Below, piece after piece: positions 35,972 to 49,042 of a DNA stretch of 64,000 nt (the stretch's first letter is position 1; each line of letters starts with the position of its first letter). The stretch is from Colias croceus. Lineage: Eukaryota > Arthropoda > Insecta > Lepidoptera > Pieridae. A program made the position numbers and the translations under genes. Where the stretch lies: the NCBI RefSeq assembly GCF_905220415.1, contig NC_059541.1, positions 10,428,501 through 10,492,500 on the forward strand, read 5' to 3'. Under the pieces are notes generated by a model. That model was not told the DNA's origin. It searched no databases and worked only from the letters and a program-made list of their open reading frames with translations.

Positions 35972-35973
35972 TA

Positions 35974-36129
35974 GAAGGAATAACTAGGACTGTGTTACAT
36001 TTTAAATTCTCGTCACTTTCGAAACCACATTTCAATTATTTTATGCTTCCTATATGTTTACTTAAGAGATTTGACTATTATCCTACGAAAATACACTACA
36101 AACTCACAAACGTACAACTTTATTTAGTA
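35974..36129. other. Unassigned DNA
   Basis: Short spacer between the transposon and a family B repeat. Nothing recognised. Confidence 0.4.
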
Positions 36130-36314
36130 ACTAGCGGTCCGCCCCGGCTTCGCCCGTGGTACATATTTCGCAATAAAAAGTAGCCTATGTCCTTTCTCGG
36201 GTATCAAAATATCTTCATACCAAATTTCATGCAAATTGGTTCTGTAGTTTAGGCGTGATTGAGTAACAGACAGACAGACAGAGTTACTTTCGCATTTATA
36301 ATATTAGTATGGAT
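36130..36314 (+). repeat. Interspersed repeat family B, good copy
   Basis: Starts ACTAGCGGTCCGCCCCGGCT and CTTCGCCCGTGG, then AAAAAGTAGCCTATGTCC, AAATTTCATGCAAATTGG, a GACAGACAGACAG run, and ends TTCGCATTTATAATATTAG. This block order is familiar to me from many lepidopteran genomes. It has no coding function. Confidence 0.75.
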
Positions 36315-39300
36315 GTAATAATCGTAATGAAATTAATAATTATGTTTCAGGCAATTTGCTCGCTCTACTTGTAGGGCGGACAAACATTTGACGGAGATTA
36401 TAAACTAATTACAAGGATTACCATGTAGTCCGTTGTGCAATACGTTGTGTGTATTTATTATATTATTATCATGAAGCTCACAATTTTCATTCACATACTT
36501 ATAAAATCCCTCTAAGTTTTATTTGATGAAAGTGAAAAAATTTTTCAGGCATGGATGATAATCTCTATGTGTGTGTCCATTATATTTGACTACATTGTAC
36601 CACATTTTGAAATATGTATACCTATGAATAACATTTTAATAGTTGGAAAGATAGCTTTGTTAAATGAAAGCTCCTTCAACGTTAGGTACATGTTCTCGGA
36701 AAAAATATACTACAATTCTCGTCTAAAAGTTTTACTGGTATACAATAACAACTCTAGGTAAATACATACAGTCTCAACGCATTTGAAATTTTATGTAAAT
36801 GCTACGCCAGTTCAAATCTGAGGCTTCAGGCTCACACCAGGGAGATACCATCCTCCCAATTAGTTCAATTACCAGTGAAGATTGCCAAGTCACAGTAAAA
36901 TAGTGTAGAATTACATCTATAAATAATGATGTATTTAAAGATAATAATATATTTATATTTAGATATATTTAGAGATAATATAATGTACCTAGTAACGCAA
37001 AACGCTACGTAAAATTAAAATAGGTACATGTTTGTTTATATTGTTTATAACTTTTCAATAATGATAAGGTTGTTGTACAGCTTTAAATTTTAATTCTGTA
37101 TGTTTGTTATTGTGACGTTTTAGTGTTCAATAAAATGTATTCTAGTCTCTATAATTAATTTAAAAAAATTATTGTCAATGCAGAAAAAATAAAGCTCGTT
37201 ACGATTATGTTCCACTTATTCATAAACACATTTGGTTAGACTAAACTTCAAGCATTAAAAATGCTAGTCGCTTCTCCATACGATACTAGTACAACTAAAT
37301 TCTTTATCAACTTCGTAGATCAGTTCCAATCACTACATACTTCATACACTACACTGAAGGAAAGTTATTTAATTCAGGTTTTAGCTTCATTGAGCGCATC
37401 TCTTTTAATTAACTTTCCTTGTCTATGGAGTTTGAAACTAGACGTGGGTAGATTTATTAATATAGTAACTATGACATAAGGAGGTCATTAATTCAACTAT
37501 ATGTTTGTAATATTATCAACATAGTACATACCTACTCTGTACTCACATAATAGCTCATCTATTACCGAGATTATAATACAATTTTAAATACCGCAGTATA
37601 TCTACATTAGGTATATGATCCATCATCTTATTTCACTTGCCTTTCCAGCTTTCCATATTCATCAAACTTACTTTATTATTAGCGCCCTAAATTCACAATC
37701 TTTTACAATTTAATGTATGTTAAATAAATATGTATAATTGAAGTAGAGCCAAAAAGTTTATAATAAGTCATTTTAAATCTACATCATCTTTTTTAAGAAA
37801 ATATGTCTTGATAGACCCTAATAATAATGATAGATTATCACACAAGAAAAGCGTCATAAAATTGTATTGAATCATCATAAAGGATACGAAAAGAGAGCTC
37901 ACGATAGCTATCCACATAAAAGCCTACATGTTACCAGAATGAGCCAAGGTACAGTACAATAGCCTCTCAAACGTACATATATACACATATTGGTAATTTC
38001 CCACCCCGAGAAGGGTCTCCATTCAAGCGAAAACTACACAAAATAGCGCCTCAGGACTCTGTTTTGAGGGCCCTATTTTCATATGACGGATGGTGAGGTA
38101 AATACGAGTATGTACGTAAATGATGTGTACAAATCTGCATTTTTAATTTAATAGTGAAGGTAACATTAATAACATAACAGACAATAACATTTAATAAACA
38201 GTTGTATAATTTGAAATATTTAATATACATAATATGATTGAATGAATGCTCTGAATTTGGAAGAGCTTTTTCAAATATATTGTTTCAAGAGAAAGAGGTT
38301 TTTCAGCTCTTCCTAGTGTATATTTAACTAGTTTCAAGGTTTAAAAAAATCCGTAAATATTTCGAGCTTCTTTAATATTTCCGTAAATAAGTGTAATTTT
38401 ACAGAAATAAACGTACCTAATATTTTTAATACATAATCTCGTATTAAGTACGCCACAATGTGACACATTCCACAAACATCCACGTCCACTGTCCAGTAGG
38501 AAATAATGTTTAAAAACAGATCCAACTGAATTACTTTCTAAGAAGATTTTCTTTAAACCACTTGCCCTCAATGTACTTGCGGGCTTCCATCGCTATTCTG
38601 TGAAACGATTATAATTCTCAACTTATGTTATTATAAACTAGCTGTACCAGCAAACATTGCCCCACGGCCCTTGTTATTAGTAAAAACTAATAAGAACCTT
38701 TATTGTGCCTTTAAACAAAACGGTATAAAAATTGCCGAATTGGTAGAGTTATCATTTCTTATAATTCGTTTTTATTTTATAGATAAGTATAATCTTTCTC
38801 TATCTTTCTTTTTGCATTCCAATTAATAATTTATTATGGCAGGTAATAAAGAAGGCTTTAGACTTTTGTTTAAATACCAAAATAATATTTTCCATGCAGT
38901 TTAGTGCTCGCTGTACGCACTTAGAGGGTTTCATATGGTAACAATATAGTATCGGACCCTTTTCTCTTCAATCACCTAAAGAAACCAAATTTTGTTGAAA
39001 TTTCTTGCAAGTTTTAATATCAAGTTTCTTTAGATTATGAAAATATTTTCTGCTTCATAGCATGTTGTTTTGTATCAACCCCTGAACCTCCCCAATTTAT
39101 TTTTAATCACTCACTCAAGGGTTCACGGCGAATATACTAAGCTAACAATATTAATTTACTATAATTCCACACAAATAAAATTTTCTAGAATAGTGAACCG
39201 CTATGAATTGTATTTTAAAGTCTTGCAATTTCACCGAATAAACACAAGAAAATTGTTCATTTTAAAGTTTATCTACATTTCGAAATATTTCCAGAATGTA

Positions 39301-40027
39301 TTTTATCTTTTTACATAAACTTAACAGCCTTGATATTTTCACTTCCATATTTTGAAATAATTCTGAAATACTGTTAAATGAACCGTCCAATTTATGAGGA
39401 AAATACCATATTTAGATAACATCGTCACATAATCATATTTTTTAAATTAACTTATTGAAAATCAATTAGTTATAATGTCAACAAATAAATAACTAATTAA
39501 ATTCAAATTCAAATCACCAAAAATATAGGTATATAAAAAAAGCACCGGTTTTCTAATAAAAATACAAAGAATTCACCTGAAAGTTTTCAAACTCGCAAAT
39601 CTAAAACTTGTTAAAGAATCTGCTTGTAAAATATTCCTTAGAGAATGTTCATTTTATTCCACAACTACAGAACTGTCTCAAACTTGTCTCCAATTAAACA
39701 CGAACTAAGAAATTGATCTGAATCTATTCCATTTCATTGATTGCTATTATATTTATATATTGCTTTAGCAAAACAATGTTTAAACATTTAACAATAGCTT
39801 CTGTTACATTTTTACTCATTAGTGAAACAGTTAGTGAAGTGGTCAATGACCTTCTTGCGTCAGAGGGTTCAAACTTATACAACGAAAAATATTTTGGGAT
39901 ACTCGAATTATACTTTCCTTTTGCCGGGATTCATAAGTGAAATAAATTAATATTATTAATTCTTAATTCTTTTCTTTTGACATTCTCAGGGCGTTAAATA
40001 TAATTTCATCATCATGTTTTAAATATA
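36315..40027. other. Unassigned AT-rich DNA
   Basis: A GC-richer patch at about 37980-38100 (AATAGCGCCTCAGGACTCTG, GAGGGCCCTATTTTCATATG) may be a repeat fragment, and ACTAGCTGTACCAGCAAACA near 38638 is another repeat-end-like word. No exon supported. Confidence 0.35.
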
Positions 40028-40209
40028 CAGTATAAAACAAAGTCGCTTTCTCTGTCCCTATGTCCCTTTGTATGCTTAAATCTTTAAAACTTCGCAACGG
40101 ATTTTGATGCGGTTTTTTTAATAGATAGAGTGATTCAAGAGGAAGGTTTTAGTATATAATATATTAGGTTTTAGACAAAGCGGGCAAAGCCGCGGGCGGT
40201 AAGCCAGTA
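40028..40209 (+). repeat. Interspersed repeat family C, copy 1
   Basis: Shares with 56138-56310 the long block AACAAAGTCGCTTTCTCTGT plus CCCTTTGTATGCTTAAATC, AGAGGAAGGTTTTAGTATAT, and the ending AAGCCGCGGGCGGTAAGC. Close similarity between the two copies suggests both are fairly young. Confidence 0.8.
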
Positions 40210-42783
40210 CAGAATAAAATTAACAATCGAAAAGATGCATCGTTACATTACAAGTAAATGTATGTAATTATGTCGTATAAATTAGTCCATTAATTTTTAA
40301 AGAACACAACTTTTCATTAATCCAAAAGAAAGAAAATTATTATCCTCTGCAAACAGCAACGCTACGTAAATAACACAAATAATTTAATTTAAACGTTAGA
40401 AACCGACAATTTCTGGGCCTTGAACTTATCTAGAGCAATTTATTAGAGCAGGGCTTGTCCAATTTACATAAAACAATTGTCACATTTCCGTAAAGACTGC
40501 TTTCGGCACACAAATCGTTAAATCTAAGTAAGTTGAGTCTCGAGGTATGAGTTCACGAATCGAGGTGTGAGTACAGTGATTGTTAGAGGAGTTAAGTGAC
40601 AGTTGAATTTGATACATGAGCATATCCTTATTTGGAAAGGTAGATAAGAAGGTGTCAATCACATGATATTCGTTAAATGAAAATGTTCATAGTACATTGC
40701 CAATTTGCCAAAGCACGGTAGACTAATTAAAGCAATCCTGCCATTTCTGATAGGTTTTGGCAACCCGACCAAACACAGGGGACACACATCCGTTAACTAA
40801 CTGCCTATAAGTTAGTGCTGGCGCGGGTTGGAAATGGGAATAATTTCCCCAATTGTACTCCCCGACTGGCTGGGACGGAAATTACCCTCGAATGAAGCAA
40901 GAAGTCTATCACGGGCTGAAAACTCCACCCAGTCTGGAGACTATTTCCTTGGAACCTAATATTAGTGAAGATAGAAGGGTGTTTTTGTAAAATTACAATT
41001 AAAGAGTTACATATACCAAAACAAAGGATCGTGTCCTTGGGTTGGTTATAATTTATATTATAAATGTAGTTTACCTTAAAAATTTTAATTTCAATATTAT
41101 GTTACATAGCTATTGTGTAGTAGTCTAGTCTAATAGTCATTATTATAGGTACATAGCTATAGTAGTATGTACTACATAGTTATGGTTTCCTTCAAAGAGC
41201 CAAATAATAAAAAGGAATTCAGATTAAAGCTTATCAGCAAAGAATACCACATTCTTTATTTCACACAAAAGAACTAATTATCTTTAACTTTATATCCCAA
41301 ATTCTCCTCACTTCGTAACAGAAACCAGAGCCAATTGCGCGAACAAGGCGTAATAAAAGGAAAATATTTGACCATTACAAGCGTACGACTACAAATTTAT
41401 GGGCCGCTATATCTCGGCTGCTTATCGCTACCATTATCTTCAAATTCCCAGACTAATTGCAAACTATTAACATAACATACAAACCCTATTCTCGATGATA
41501 AGAAGGTACGTTGTATCAGCAATGATCGAAATTGTACGACAATAATATTGTAAGGGAACATATAATTGGTTGCATAGATCGGATAAAATAGACATAAAAT
41601 TGAGAACGTAGCAGTTGAACAGAGCAATTCTAATTACACTCGGCAATAAACAATTGCTAATTATACTTCTCTTTATAGTGTAGTTTGTGGCCAATTTGTT
41701 GTTAAACTTAATAAAGTTCCATGGCATTTAAATGTGTTTAACGACCCTTTAATGATGCCAAACAGTGAACTGATTAGCACTCAATAAAGTTTACTGATGG
41801 ATAAACTTTCTATATAAAGACTGCTGGGACTTGTGTTGTATCCTAATTTAGGCTAATTTCCATTTAAATTTCTCATATTATACGCAATTAAATATTTTAA
41901 AAAATTACGACTTCGTGCCTTTACTATCTACATATAACATTGCAACAGTAGGTACGTGTATTTACGTAGGTACCTATATTTACAATGAGTCAAAACAAGA
42001 ATATTTTCCGGAACTTTTTTGTTAGAACATTCTTATTTTACAGTTTTCAATTCATATAAACTGTCAAAAGTAAAATAATATTTTACGGTGGGAATTCTAT
42101 TTGAAATAGCGCGCAGTGAGGGGTTCAATACACGGCGCCTGAGGAATAATAATTTTGCGGCCGAATGATACATTCACGATACCTACATTCTACTTTTCAT
42201 TTCCTGCTATGTAAAAAGGAAATAGAAAGAGCGTTTTTTTATAATCTAACCAGCGTACTGTCAGAACGAACAAGTCACTTTTCCCTTTATTGTTTTAAAA
42301 TATTTTTTTTAATAAATAGTACCGTGTCAAAAATATATATCTGGAATAAGAATAAAACAAAACAATATACTTAAAGGTCAGATGACGCCTATTTAATGGT
42401 CTGCAATATGCTTTTAAAAATAGATCAATTTTAATCCCGTAGAATAAAATAAATCAATTCGCTATCAGAAAAAGCTCAGAACAAAAGTACGCTTAATTCA
42501 ACAATATTTTAATACGGCTCGAGAGCGATCAGTAATAAAAAGCACTCAGACACAGGTCGCTGCTTCCAATAAAATAATATGACTCGTACAAGAATTGGAC
42601 CCGACGCGAATCGTAAAATGAGAGGATGGGCCGAATATTGAGTTCGGGAAATCTATTGATAGTAGAATAAGCTCAGTAAATTTCGATGCACGTGGCTCTT
42701 ACGACCCGTTAACAGTAAATCTTCACTACATGGTATAGAACAAACTAACCACCGTCTCTATGTATATTGTATACCTACTAGAT
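40210..42783. other. Unassigned DNA
   Basis: A GC-richer block at about 40755-40965 (GCGCGGGTTGGAAATGGGAA, CCCGACTGGCTGGGACGGAA) has no open frame long enough to call and no familiar repeat. It could be a regulatory element or an unknown repeat. The rest is AT-rich. Confidence 0.35.
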
Positions 42784-42956
42784 GTTCAGCGCGGATTCAC
42801 CCCCGTGGCCCTGTTGGCCTTTATGATATATAGCGTTCCTCGATAAATGAGCTATCTAACACCGAAAGAATTTTTCAAATCGGACCAGTAGTTCCCGAGA
42901 TTAGCGCGTTCAAACAAACAAACAAACTCTTCAGCTTTATAATATTAGTATAGATT
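42784..42956 (-). repeat. Interspersed repeat family A, copy 5 (minus)
   Basis: On the plus strand: GCTATCTAACACCGAAAGAA, CGGACCAGTAGTTCCCGAGA, and the ending TATAATATTAGTATAGATT. The 5' (low-coordinate) portion is diverged. Confidence 0.7.
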
Positions 42957-43100
42957 TTCTTAGATTTTAAAATTACGCAACATATTTTTAAGGTTTTTTT
43001 TTTTTATAGATAGAGCGGTTCTTGAGGAATGTTTTAATACTTATATTATAAATAATTTGTTAAGATTTCTACAAGGCGGGCGAATCCGTGCGCGTAAATG
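42957..43100 (+). repeat. Interspersed repeat family C, degenerate copy
   Basis: TTTTTATAGATAGAGCGGTTC, TTGAGGAATGTTTTAATA and AAGGCGGGCGAATCCGTGCG align in order with family C, with much decay. Confidence 0.45.
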
Positions 43101-43123
43101 TAGTTACATAAATTTTATAGGAT

Positions 43124-43822
43124 TGTTTGGTTCTTCGCGCTCAGGAACTACTGTAGTTCAGGATACATCGCCCATTTTTGCAAGTGACTACTATCAAGCT
43201 GATTTTCCGTTTGTAGCTTTATTTTGATGAGACACCGAATAATTTCGTGTACGAAACTCTCGATTGTGGTAGCTAACAGAGATAACAAGGATAAAATTTT
43301 TTGATTTGATGGTTCTCAAATATTTATTACGCAATTTGTAGGACAATATGTTTGTTGAATTATATAAACATTAACTAAGTGAAAACAAAAAAATCAGCTT
43401 GATAGTAATCATTTATGATGACCTCGTTATCTATACACTTTGGAAAGGGGGACTCTTTGAACCAACCATAGATTTTGTAGGACAAATATTTTTTCGAATA
43501 ATTTAGGTAATTATCTTGAGATTGAACAAAAAAAAAATCAGTTAGTAATAAATATTTGAGAACCATCAAATCAAAATTTTTTATCCTTGTTATCTCTGTT
43601 AGCTACCACAAACGAGACTTTCGTACACGAAATTATTGGGCGTCTCATCAAAATAAAGCTACAAACGGAAAATTAGCTTGATAGTAGTCACTTGCAAAAA
43701 TGGGCGATGTATCCTGAACTACTGGTCCGAATTAAAAATTTCTCTTTGTGTTGGCAAGAGGATTTATCGAGGAAGGCTATAAGCTATAAGTCATCTCGCT
43801 ACGACGAACGTCAGTGAAATTG
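43124..43822 (+). repeat. Interspersed repeat family A, copy 6, split by a MITE
   Basis: The left piece reads GCGCTCAGGAACTACTG and stops at 43153; the right piece resumes CTGGTCCGAATTAAAAATTT at 43722 and continues to the AGGAAGGCTATAAGCTATAA block. Between them is a 568 bp foldback element. The other copies in this window show the uninterrupted sequence. Confidence 0.75.
43154..43721. mobile_element. Foldback MITE with ~176 bp inverted repeats
   Basis: Arms 43154-43329 and 43546-43721 are long imperfect inverted copies. Shared blocks are TTCAGGATACATCGCCCATT, GCAAGTGACTACTATCAAGC, TTTCGTGTACGAAA and GATAACAAGGATAAAATTTT with their complements. The loop holds two diverged direct repeats (TTTGTAGGACAA and AACAAAAAAATCAG with variants). 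Comparison with intact family A copies gives a target duplication of CTG, or of GAACTACTG if the terminal bases are read as target. No coding frame. The superfamily is not determined. Confidence 0.85.
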
Positions 43823-46587
43823 CAGCAAAAATGGATTCTTTTTGAGAGCAAACGAGATTGTATGGGTCAGGTCAGGTATTCTATCTAGAGATAGGTACCA
43901 AATCTGAACTGAAATCCTTGTAGTCATATTTAAAAGAACAACTAACATCGTTGCCAGCTTCAAAGAAGCTTTCGTATTTAAAATATTAGAAAGATGTTGA
44001 AAGTTTAAGCGTCTTCTCATGCACATCGTAACTTGTGCGGTTTTTAGCCGAGCGTAACTTTTCAGACTTCGCCGTTTTATTTATGTGTTTTAACTGAAGC
44101 AAATAGTTAGAAGACAGGTTTAATATTTGTTTGCTTGTAAATGATCATACGAATGCCGATATGTAACAAGTCTTGTTAATTCAAAATAACTGAACAGTCT
44201 TCTACATTTTTAATTTTATTAGTATGAGCCTCGTTTACGCAGTTTTACCGTGAATATATTACCCATCTACATTACTTAGTTAATTTGAATATCACTCACA
44301 TAATTGTATAAGACCGTATGTACGTACCAAAGCGCTTAAAATAAGTCAATCAAAAAGCTACAACACAAAATTCTAAATGCACATACCGAAGCACAGAAAT
44401 TATTAAAATGATTCCGACAGTTCTAACATTTCCCGGGATGGCGTTATGCAACCCTCACAGGGACAGGAAAATCCGGCAGTAGCAATGGCAAGGTGACAAA
44501 TTATCAATTTTAGCCCCTGTCCTATTCATCGTTATGTAGGGTTGTGCTGACATAATTTTAATGCTAATTGATTTTAAAGTACGAAATATTTTATTATGTA
44601 ATTTTTTTTTTACATTGGGAAAAGTGACTTGACTCTATTCTTGAGACGTAGAATTCACACACAAACTAATAGCTAGTGAATAGAAAAGCGAGTTTCAAAT
44701 GAAGTCGTAAAATGCACATTAATCGATATACTGTATTATTCACGCAATGTCTAAATGTATTAGTTCGAATACATATAACTAGATTCGGTATTTTTTATTA
44801 TTTTTCACAATTTTATAACCTTAATTTACAGAACAGGCAGCCCTACTTCCCCACCCCGAGACGCGGGGGGTATCGATTGGCTGCAGCGTTGCCTAGCAAC
44901 GGCAGAGGCGTCGTGACGCCACCGCTTACATCAAACACTTTATGGGGGTCGTAAGCACGGAATCATTTCGGCTCAGCTGAAACACAAGGAATGGTCCAGT
45001 GAAGTTTATCGATCTTTTACGGCGTCCCACTATTTGCGGCAATAAACAGGATATAACCGGCGGCGTGATTTAATAAAGCAAACAATAAGTCACAGACATG
45101 TCATATTTCGGTCCGGTCGTTGGAATTTAATAAGTCCGATCAAGATGAGATGTTTGCTGCTATTTCTCTCAATGACTAGGCCTATATGTTTGTATATGTT
45201 GTTTGTATTGTTCCTATATGTTTAAAAGGACTTATGCAAATAAATGTGGATGAATTCTAAACTTTTTATTGTTGTACCATTCCTAATTTTCATACGAAAA
45301 TATTACAATACATAATTATTTGTTTTGTTTCCATATCATGATGACGGTTAATTTTTTCATGAATATTATTTTTTTTAATTCGGATCAAAATAATAAACAA
45401 TTTTGCAACGACAAGGTGTCGTGTGCTGGCATTTATCAGCTGATGAAATAAAAACTCACTTTACACCTTCCGTTTTAATTTTACAGGTATATTTAAGTTT
45501 TCGTATTTAGCTGGATATCAGCGGTGAGATATAAACGAGGTATTATGCAGTGGAATGTACAACAAGTCAGTGAGATTTGTATCGAAACGCCGATATGCCG
45601 AGCCAATCAACATTTTACTATCTGTTACAATACGCCAGTTTAAAGCGAGCTTGTTTGATCCTTTTGTAAATGTTGAGAGAATAGCGAATAATAAAATCCT
45701 GAAAACGTTACGTTTTATGTTTTTATTTATAGAATGTACGATACTCTATCATCCATCGAACCATATAGGGGGTAACTTAATTTTTTATTGTATTCGGAAA
45801 AACTTCACATATACGGAAAATATAAATCCGAAAACTTATATGTAAATTGTTGAACTGATTCTACTGAAGTGTTAAGATTTTCACCTAAAATAATTATGTA
45901 GTATAAAATGAATAAATACCACATAGGTAAATGGTTTGTAGAATAATTATTTATCGCTCGCTACTGCCTGTGTCGTAAACCTTAATACATTTTAGAGTCG
46001 CGAGCGGCCCAGGGGCATTATATTAGATGATAGACTTCATCAGGTAATGTAACAAACTTTAAGGGCATATATATTACAATTATACTAGTTACACTAGAGT
46101 TAAAGTCTATTTAATAAGAGGAATAGGTTAGGAAAATTTATTCATTGTATAATGTATACGTACCATTGTATACGTGTATAAGCCGAAATCATGAAAAGAG
46201 CTTTTATAAGACCTATATTATAATTTATACTGAGAGTTTTTTTGGATATGATTTGATGAATTTCATCAAATATTTCTTAGAATTATCAACACTGAGTGAA
46301 TCAATGTGAAAGTCGAACAGAATATTATCATTATTTTAAATAATTATATGATGCTTTTGTTGACGGCTCTGAATGTGTGGAACATTTTTCATTCCAAGTT
46401 GGCAACATTTATACTCAGTAACATTGACTCTACATTAATTAATCTAGACTCTATGGTGTGTACACACTTACTCGATACGCCATTATTAGCCATATAACTA
46501 AGTACATTTATATTATAGCTTGGATAAAACATGACTACTTAAGTGTTCGGGTTAAGGCCGGGTCCCTTACCCCGGCGCGTCCCCAGG
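43823..46587. other. Unassigned DNA with a GC-richer block at 44830-45140
   Basis: The block contains GGCGTCGTGACGCC (inverted repeat), ATCGAT words, GCAAACAATA and GGAATTTAATAA. The 80-codon plus frame 44712-44954 running into it has no motif and no domain; I do not call it. Elsewhere AT-rich and unassigned. Confidence 0.35.
44888..44900. promoter_or_regulatory. RFX X-box match
   Basis: GTTGCCTAGCAAC fits the RFX consensus GTNRCC-N(0-3)-RGYAAC exactly with a one-base spacer. In insects Rfx controls ciliated sensory-neuron and related genes. A 13-base palindrome in a GC-richer block is notable, but no adjacent gene is identified. Confidence 0.4.
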
Positions 46588-46601
46588 GCGCCATCTAGCG
46601 G
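46588..46601 (-). promoter_or_regulatory. CTCF-like insulator motif
   Basis: On the minus strand CCGCTAGATGGCGC matches 13 of 14 positions of the CTCF core CCASYAGRKGGCGC, in a GC-rich island (46550-46630). Insects have CTCF with a similar core. Binding cannot be shown from sequence. Confidence 0.4.
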
Positions 46602-48802
46602 CGAACGAGCTCACCACATTGTGATAAGCCCCTGGCAAATCTAAGCAATTTGGTATAGGAGTCAGAAACTCAGGACCCTCCAGTTATAACCCCTACTAAG
46701 GATTCTAAATATCGAGTATAATTGTTAATAAAATTGTGGTAAAGAAATTGTCTACACACGTGCCGAAAGCCATGATAGTTTCGGATCTTTGGGCAGTTTT
46801 ATAAGTATGGGCTTTACTTTCTAATAGGTAGTAATATTTTATCCATCATAATAATTGTTAAGAGAAATGTAATTTACGATTAGAATAACAACTAAGTATT
46901 TCATTCTATCATTGGCAATAATGTTTCTCGAGGGTAACTTTTATTTTATTGTAGGTACAATTAATTCACTGTAACGAAAAACAAAACAAATATTTTCCAA
47001 ACAATACCTGAATCGTAAAAATATGAAGTAGGAATAGAGAATTGTAATTTGTGTCATCTGTTAAATAAATAAAAATGGATTCAAATACTGTGAATTTGTG
47101 TATTGTGTGTATTCGAAAAGGATTATCGAATATTTTTCACATAAAATAATTTTTGGGGAATATTAGTAGGGGATAAATTTTTATGCGTAAAAAATTATGC
47201 ATAAAGATTGATAGTTGAAGAATCCTGGGGAAAGATAAAGGGGCTTTCACGGGGAATAATAAATGTTTGTTTAAATATTTCACGGGGTTCCTAATAAATT
47301 GATTTCCCTTGTGGTGAATTAAGCGGGTTATAATTAAGGGATGGACGGACAAGTATGTGACATTTGCTTGGGTTTATTAATTATTCGGTGGGTAATTATG
47401 AATATTATAATCAACTTATTCTTTGGAAAATAATAACTATTTGTTTAGGTTTGTACTTCAACTGTTTTCATCAAAAGTAAAAAACTAAGAGATGAATAAA
47501 ATATATATACTTACAGTGGAACATCAAAATTGATGACGGATGAATATGAAATAATAATACCAATTGAAATCTGATAAGTGAGTTTTATTAAACTATTAAA
47601 TCAGCATTACGTTGCAGCACTTCATTATGAAATTTAACTTCGATAATCGAGCAATGAACAAGCGCATAATAACGTAATCTAAAACCTAATCTAACATATC
47701 CGCACTAAGTACTATATTAAACTGTTCTTAAATTGATCAGAATTTCGCTTAGAAATAAAACATAGTATAATATCGCTATCCTATAATCTTGGCCGCAATG
47801 CAGTCAATACGAACTAAATAATTACTCCACATTGTTGAGGTAAATAATTTATTCTCGGTGTGGTGTTGGAACATTTCAATTTGATTACGATCCACTAATT
47901 AGTGACAAGCACTAACTCACTTAGTGGGTCTATTTTCGATAGGAGAATAAATCAGGTCTATTGATGCAGGTTTGTGGAAATAAAACGGCTTTAGAATTGT
48001 TTTTTTTTTTTAATATTTAATGTAGAGTTAATTTTGTGTTAGTTTAACACAATAATACATACCTAAGGGAAAATAAGCATACCTACATACTGAATAAAAC
48101 CTACACAATTTGCAAAATAAAAGTTTGAGTTACGTGCATACGCTTAGGTTACGTGGTATAAAAATTGTGGGTTGAGTGTGTCAATTTCCGTTTCCATTTG
48201 CGAATTACTATCATAATAAAACTATAAAATCGTCAAAACTTTTAATTCATTTGTTTATAATTAACAACCTCTTAAACACTAATTATCTCACCACGTGTTC
48301 GCAATCAAACTACGGGAGCTCAGCTGCTATCACTAGTTACTGCAAGTTGCAACTATAACTTCGTTATCAGCTAATATCAGCAAGCTGTAAGTGAAACTAA
48401 CACTTCGACGCTTCAGAGAAATTGCCTCTTGTCTCATTAGTTATTACTAGTTACCTAGAAGCTAGAAGTTAGAACCTTGAGAATTACGCCTTTCATTTGT
48501 TTGAATTGGCTGTAAGTTGTCGTTGAGGCTTTTAATTCGTTGATGTTTATGTTACTGGGTTAGTGGGATAACGATATGAAGCCCAGTGATTTTTCTAGTA
48601 CTGGATAAACTAATAATATTGAATATGAAACTTTGGCAAATAACAAACATGGAGTGTATTAAATAAGTACCTATTAAGAATAGATTTCTATGTGTCTGTT
48701 TATCTGTTTATATAATAGGTAAATTAGAAAAATATTATCTACTAATTTACATTAATTGCTTTGTCTTTAGAAGATAAGTAGTAGCTTTATTTGTTTATAT
48801 AA
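46602..48802. other. Unassigned AT-rich DNA
   Basis: No repeat, exon or conserved-looking block beyond the GC island that ends at about 46640. Confidence 0.4.
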
Positions 48803-49042
48803 TACTAGGTTTCCGCCCGCGGCTTCGCCCGCGCAGTCAAAAAAAAACCCGCATAGTTCCCGTTCCTGTGGGATTTCCGGGATTGCGTCATTTTTCCGGG
48901 ATAAAAAGTAGCCTATGTCCTTTCTCGGGTATCAAAATATCTCCATACCAAATTTCATGAAAATTGGTTCAGTAGTTTAGGCGTGATTGAGTAACAGACA
49001 GACAGACAGACAGAGTTAATTTCGCATTTATAATATTAGTAT
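48803..49042 (+). repeat. Interspersed repeat family B, longest plus-strand copy
   Basis: Starts TACTAGGTTTCCGCCCGCGG, includes CGCGCAGTCAAAAA, GTTCCCGTTCC, AAAAAGTAGCCTATGTCC, AAAATTGGTTCAGTAG, (GACA)n, and ends TTCGCATTTATAATATTAG. It carries a 5' segment absent from the 36130 copy. Confidence 0.8.

Noticed and set aside
36260..36290. CRISPR-like or microsatellite array of GACA units
   Set aside because: A short (GACA)n inside a common insect repeat, with no spacers; the genome is eukaryotic.
44712..44954. 80-codon frame entering a GC-richer block
   Set aside because: Its second half is translated GC-rich sequence without domain or splice support; it looks regulatory and not coding.
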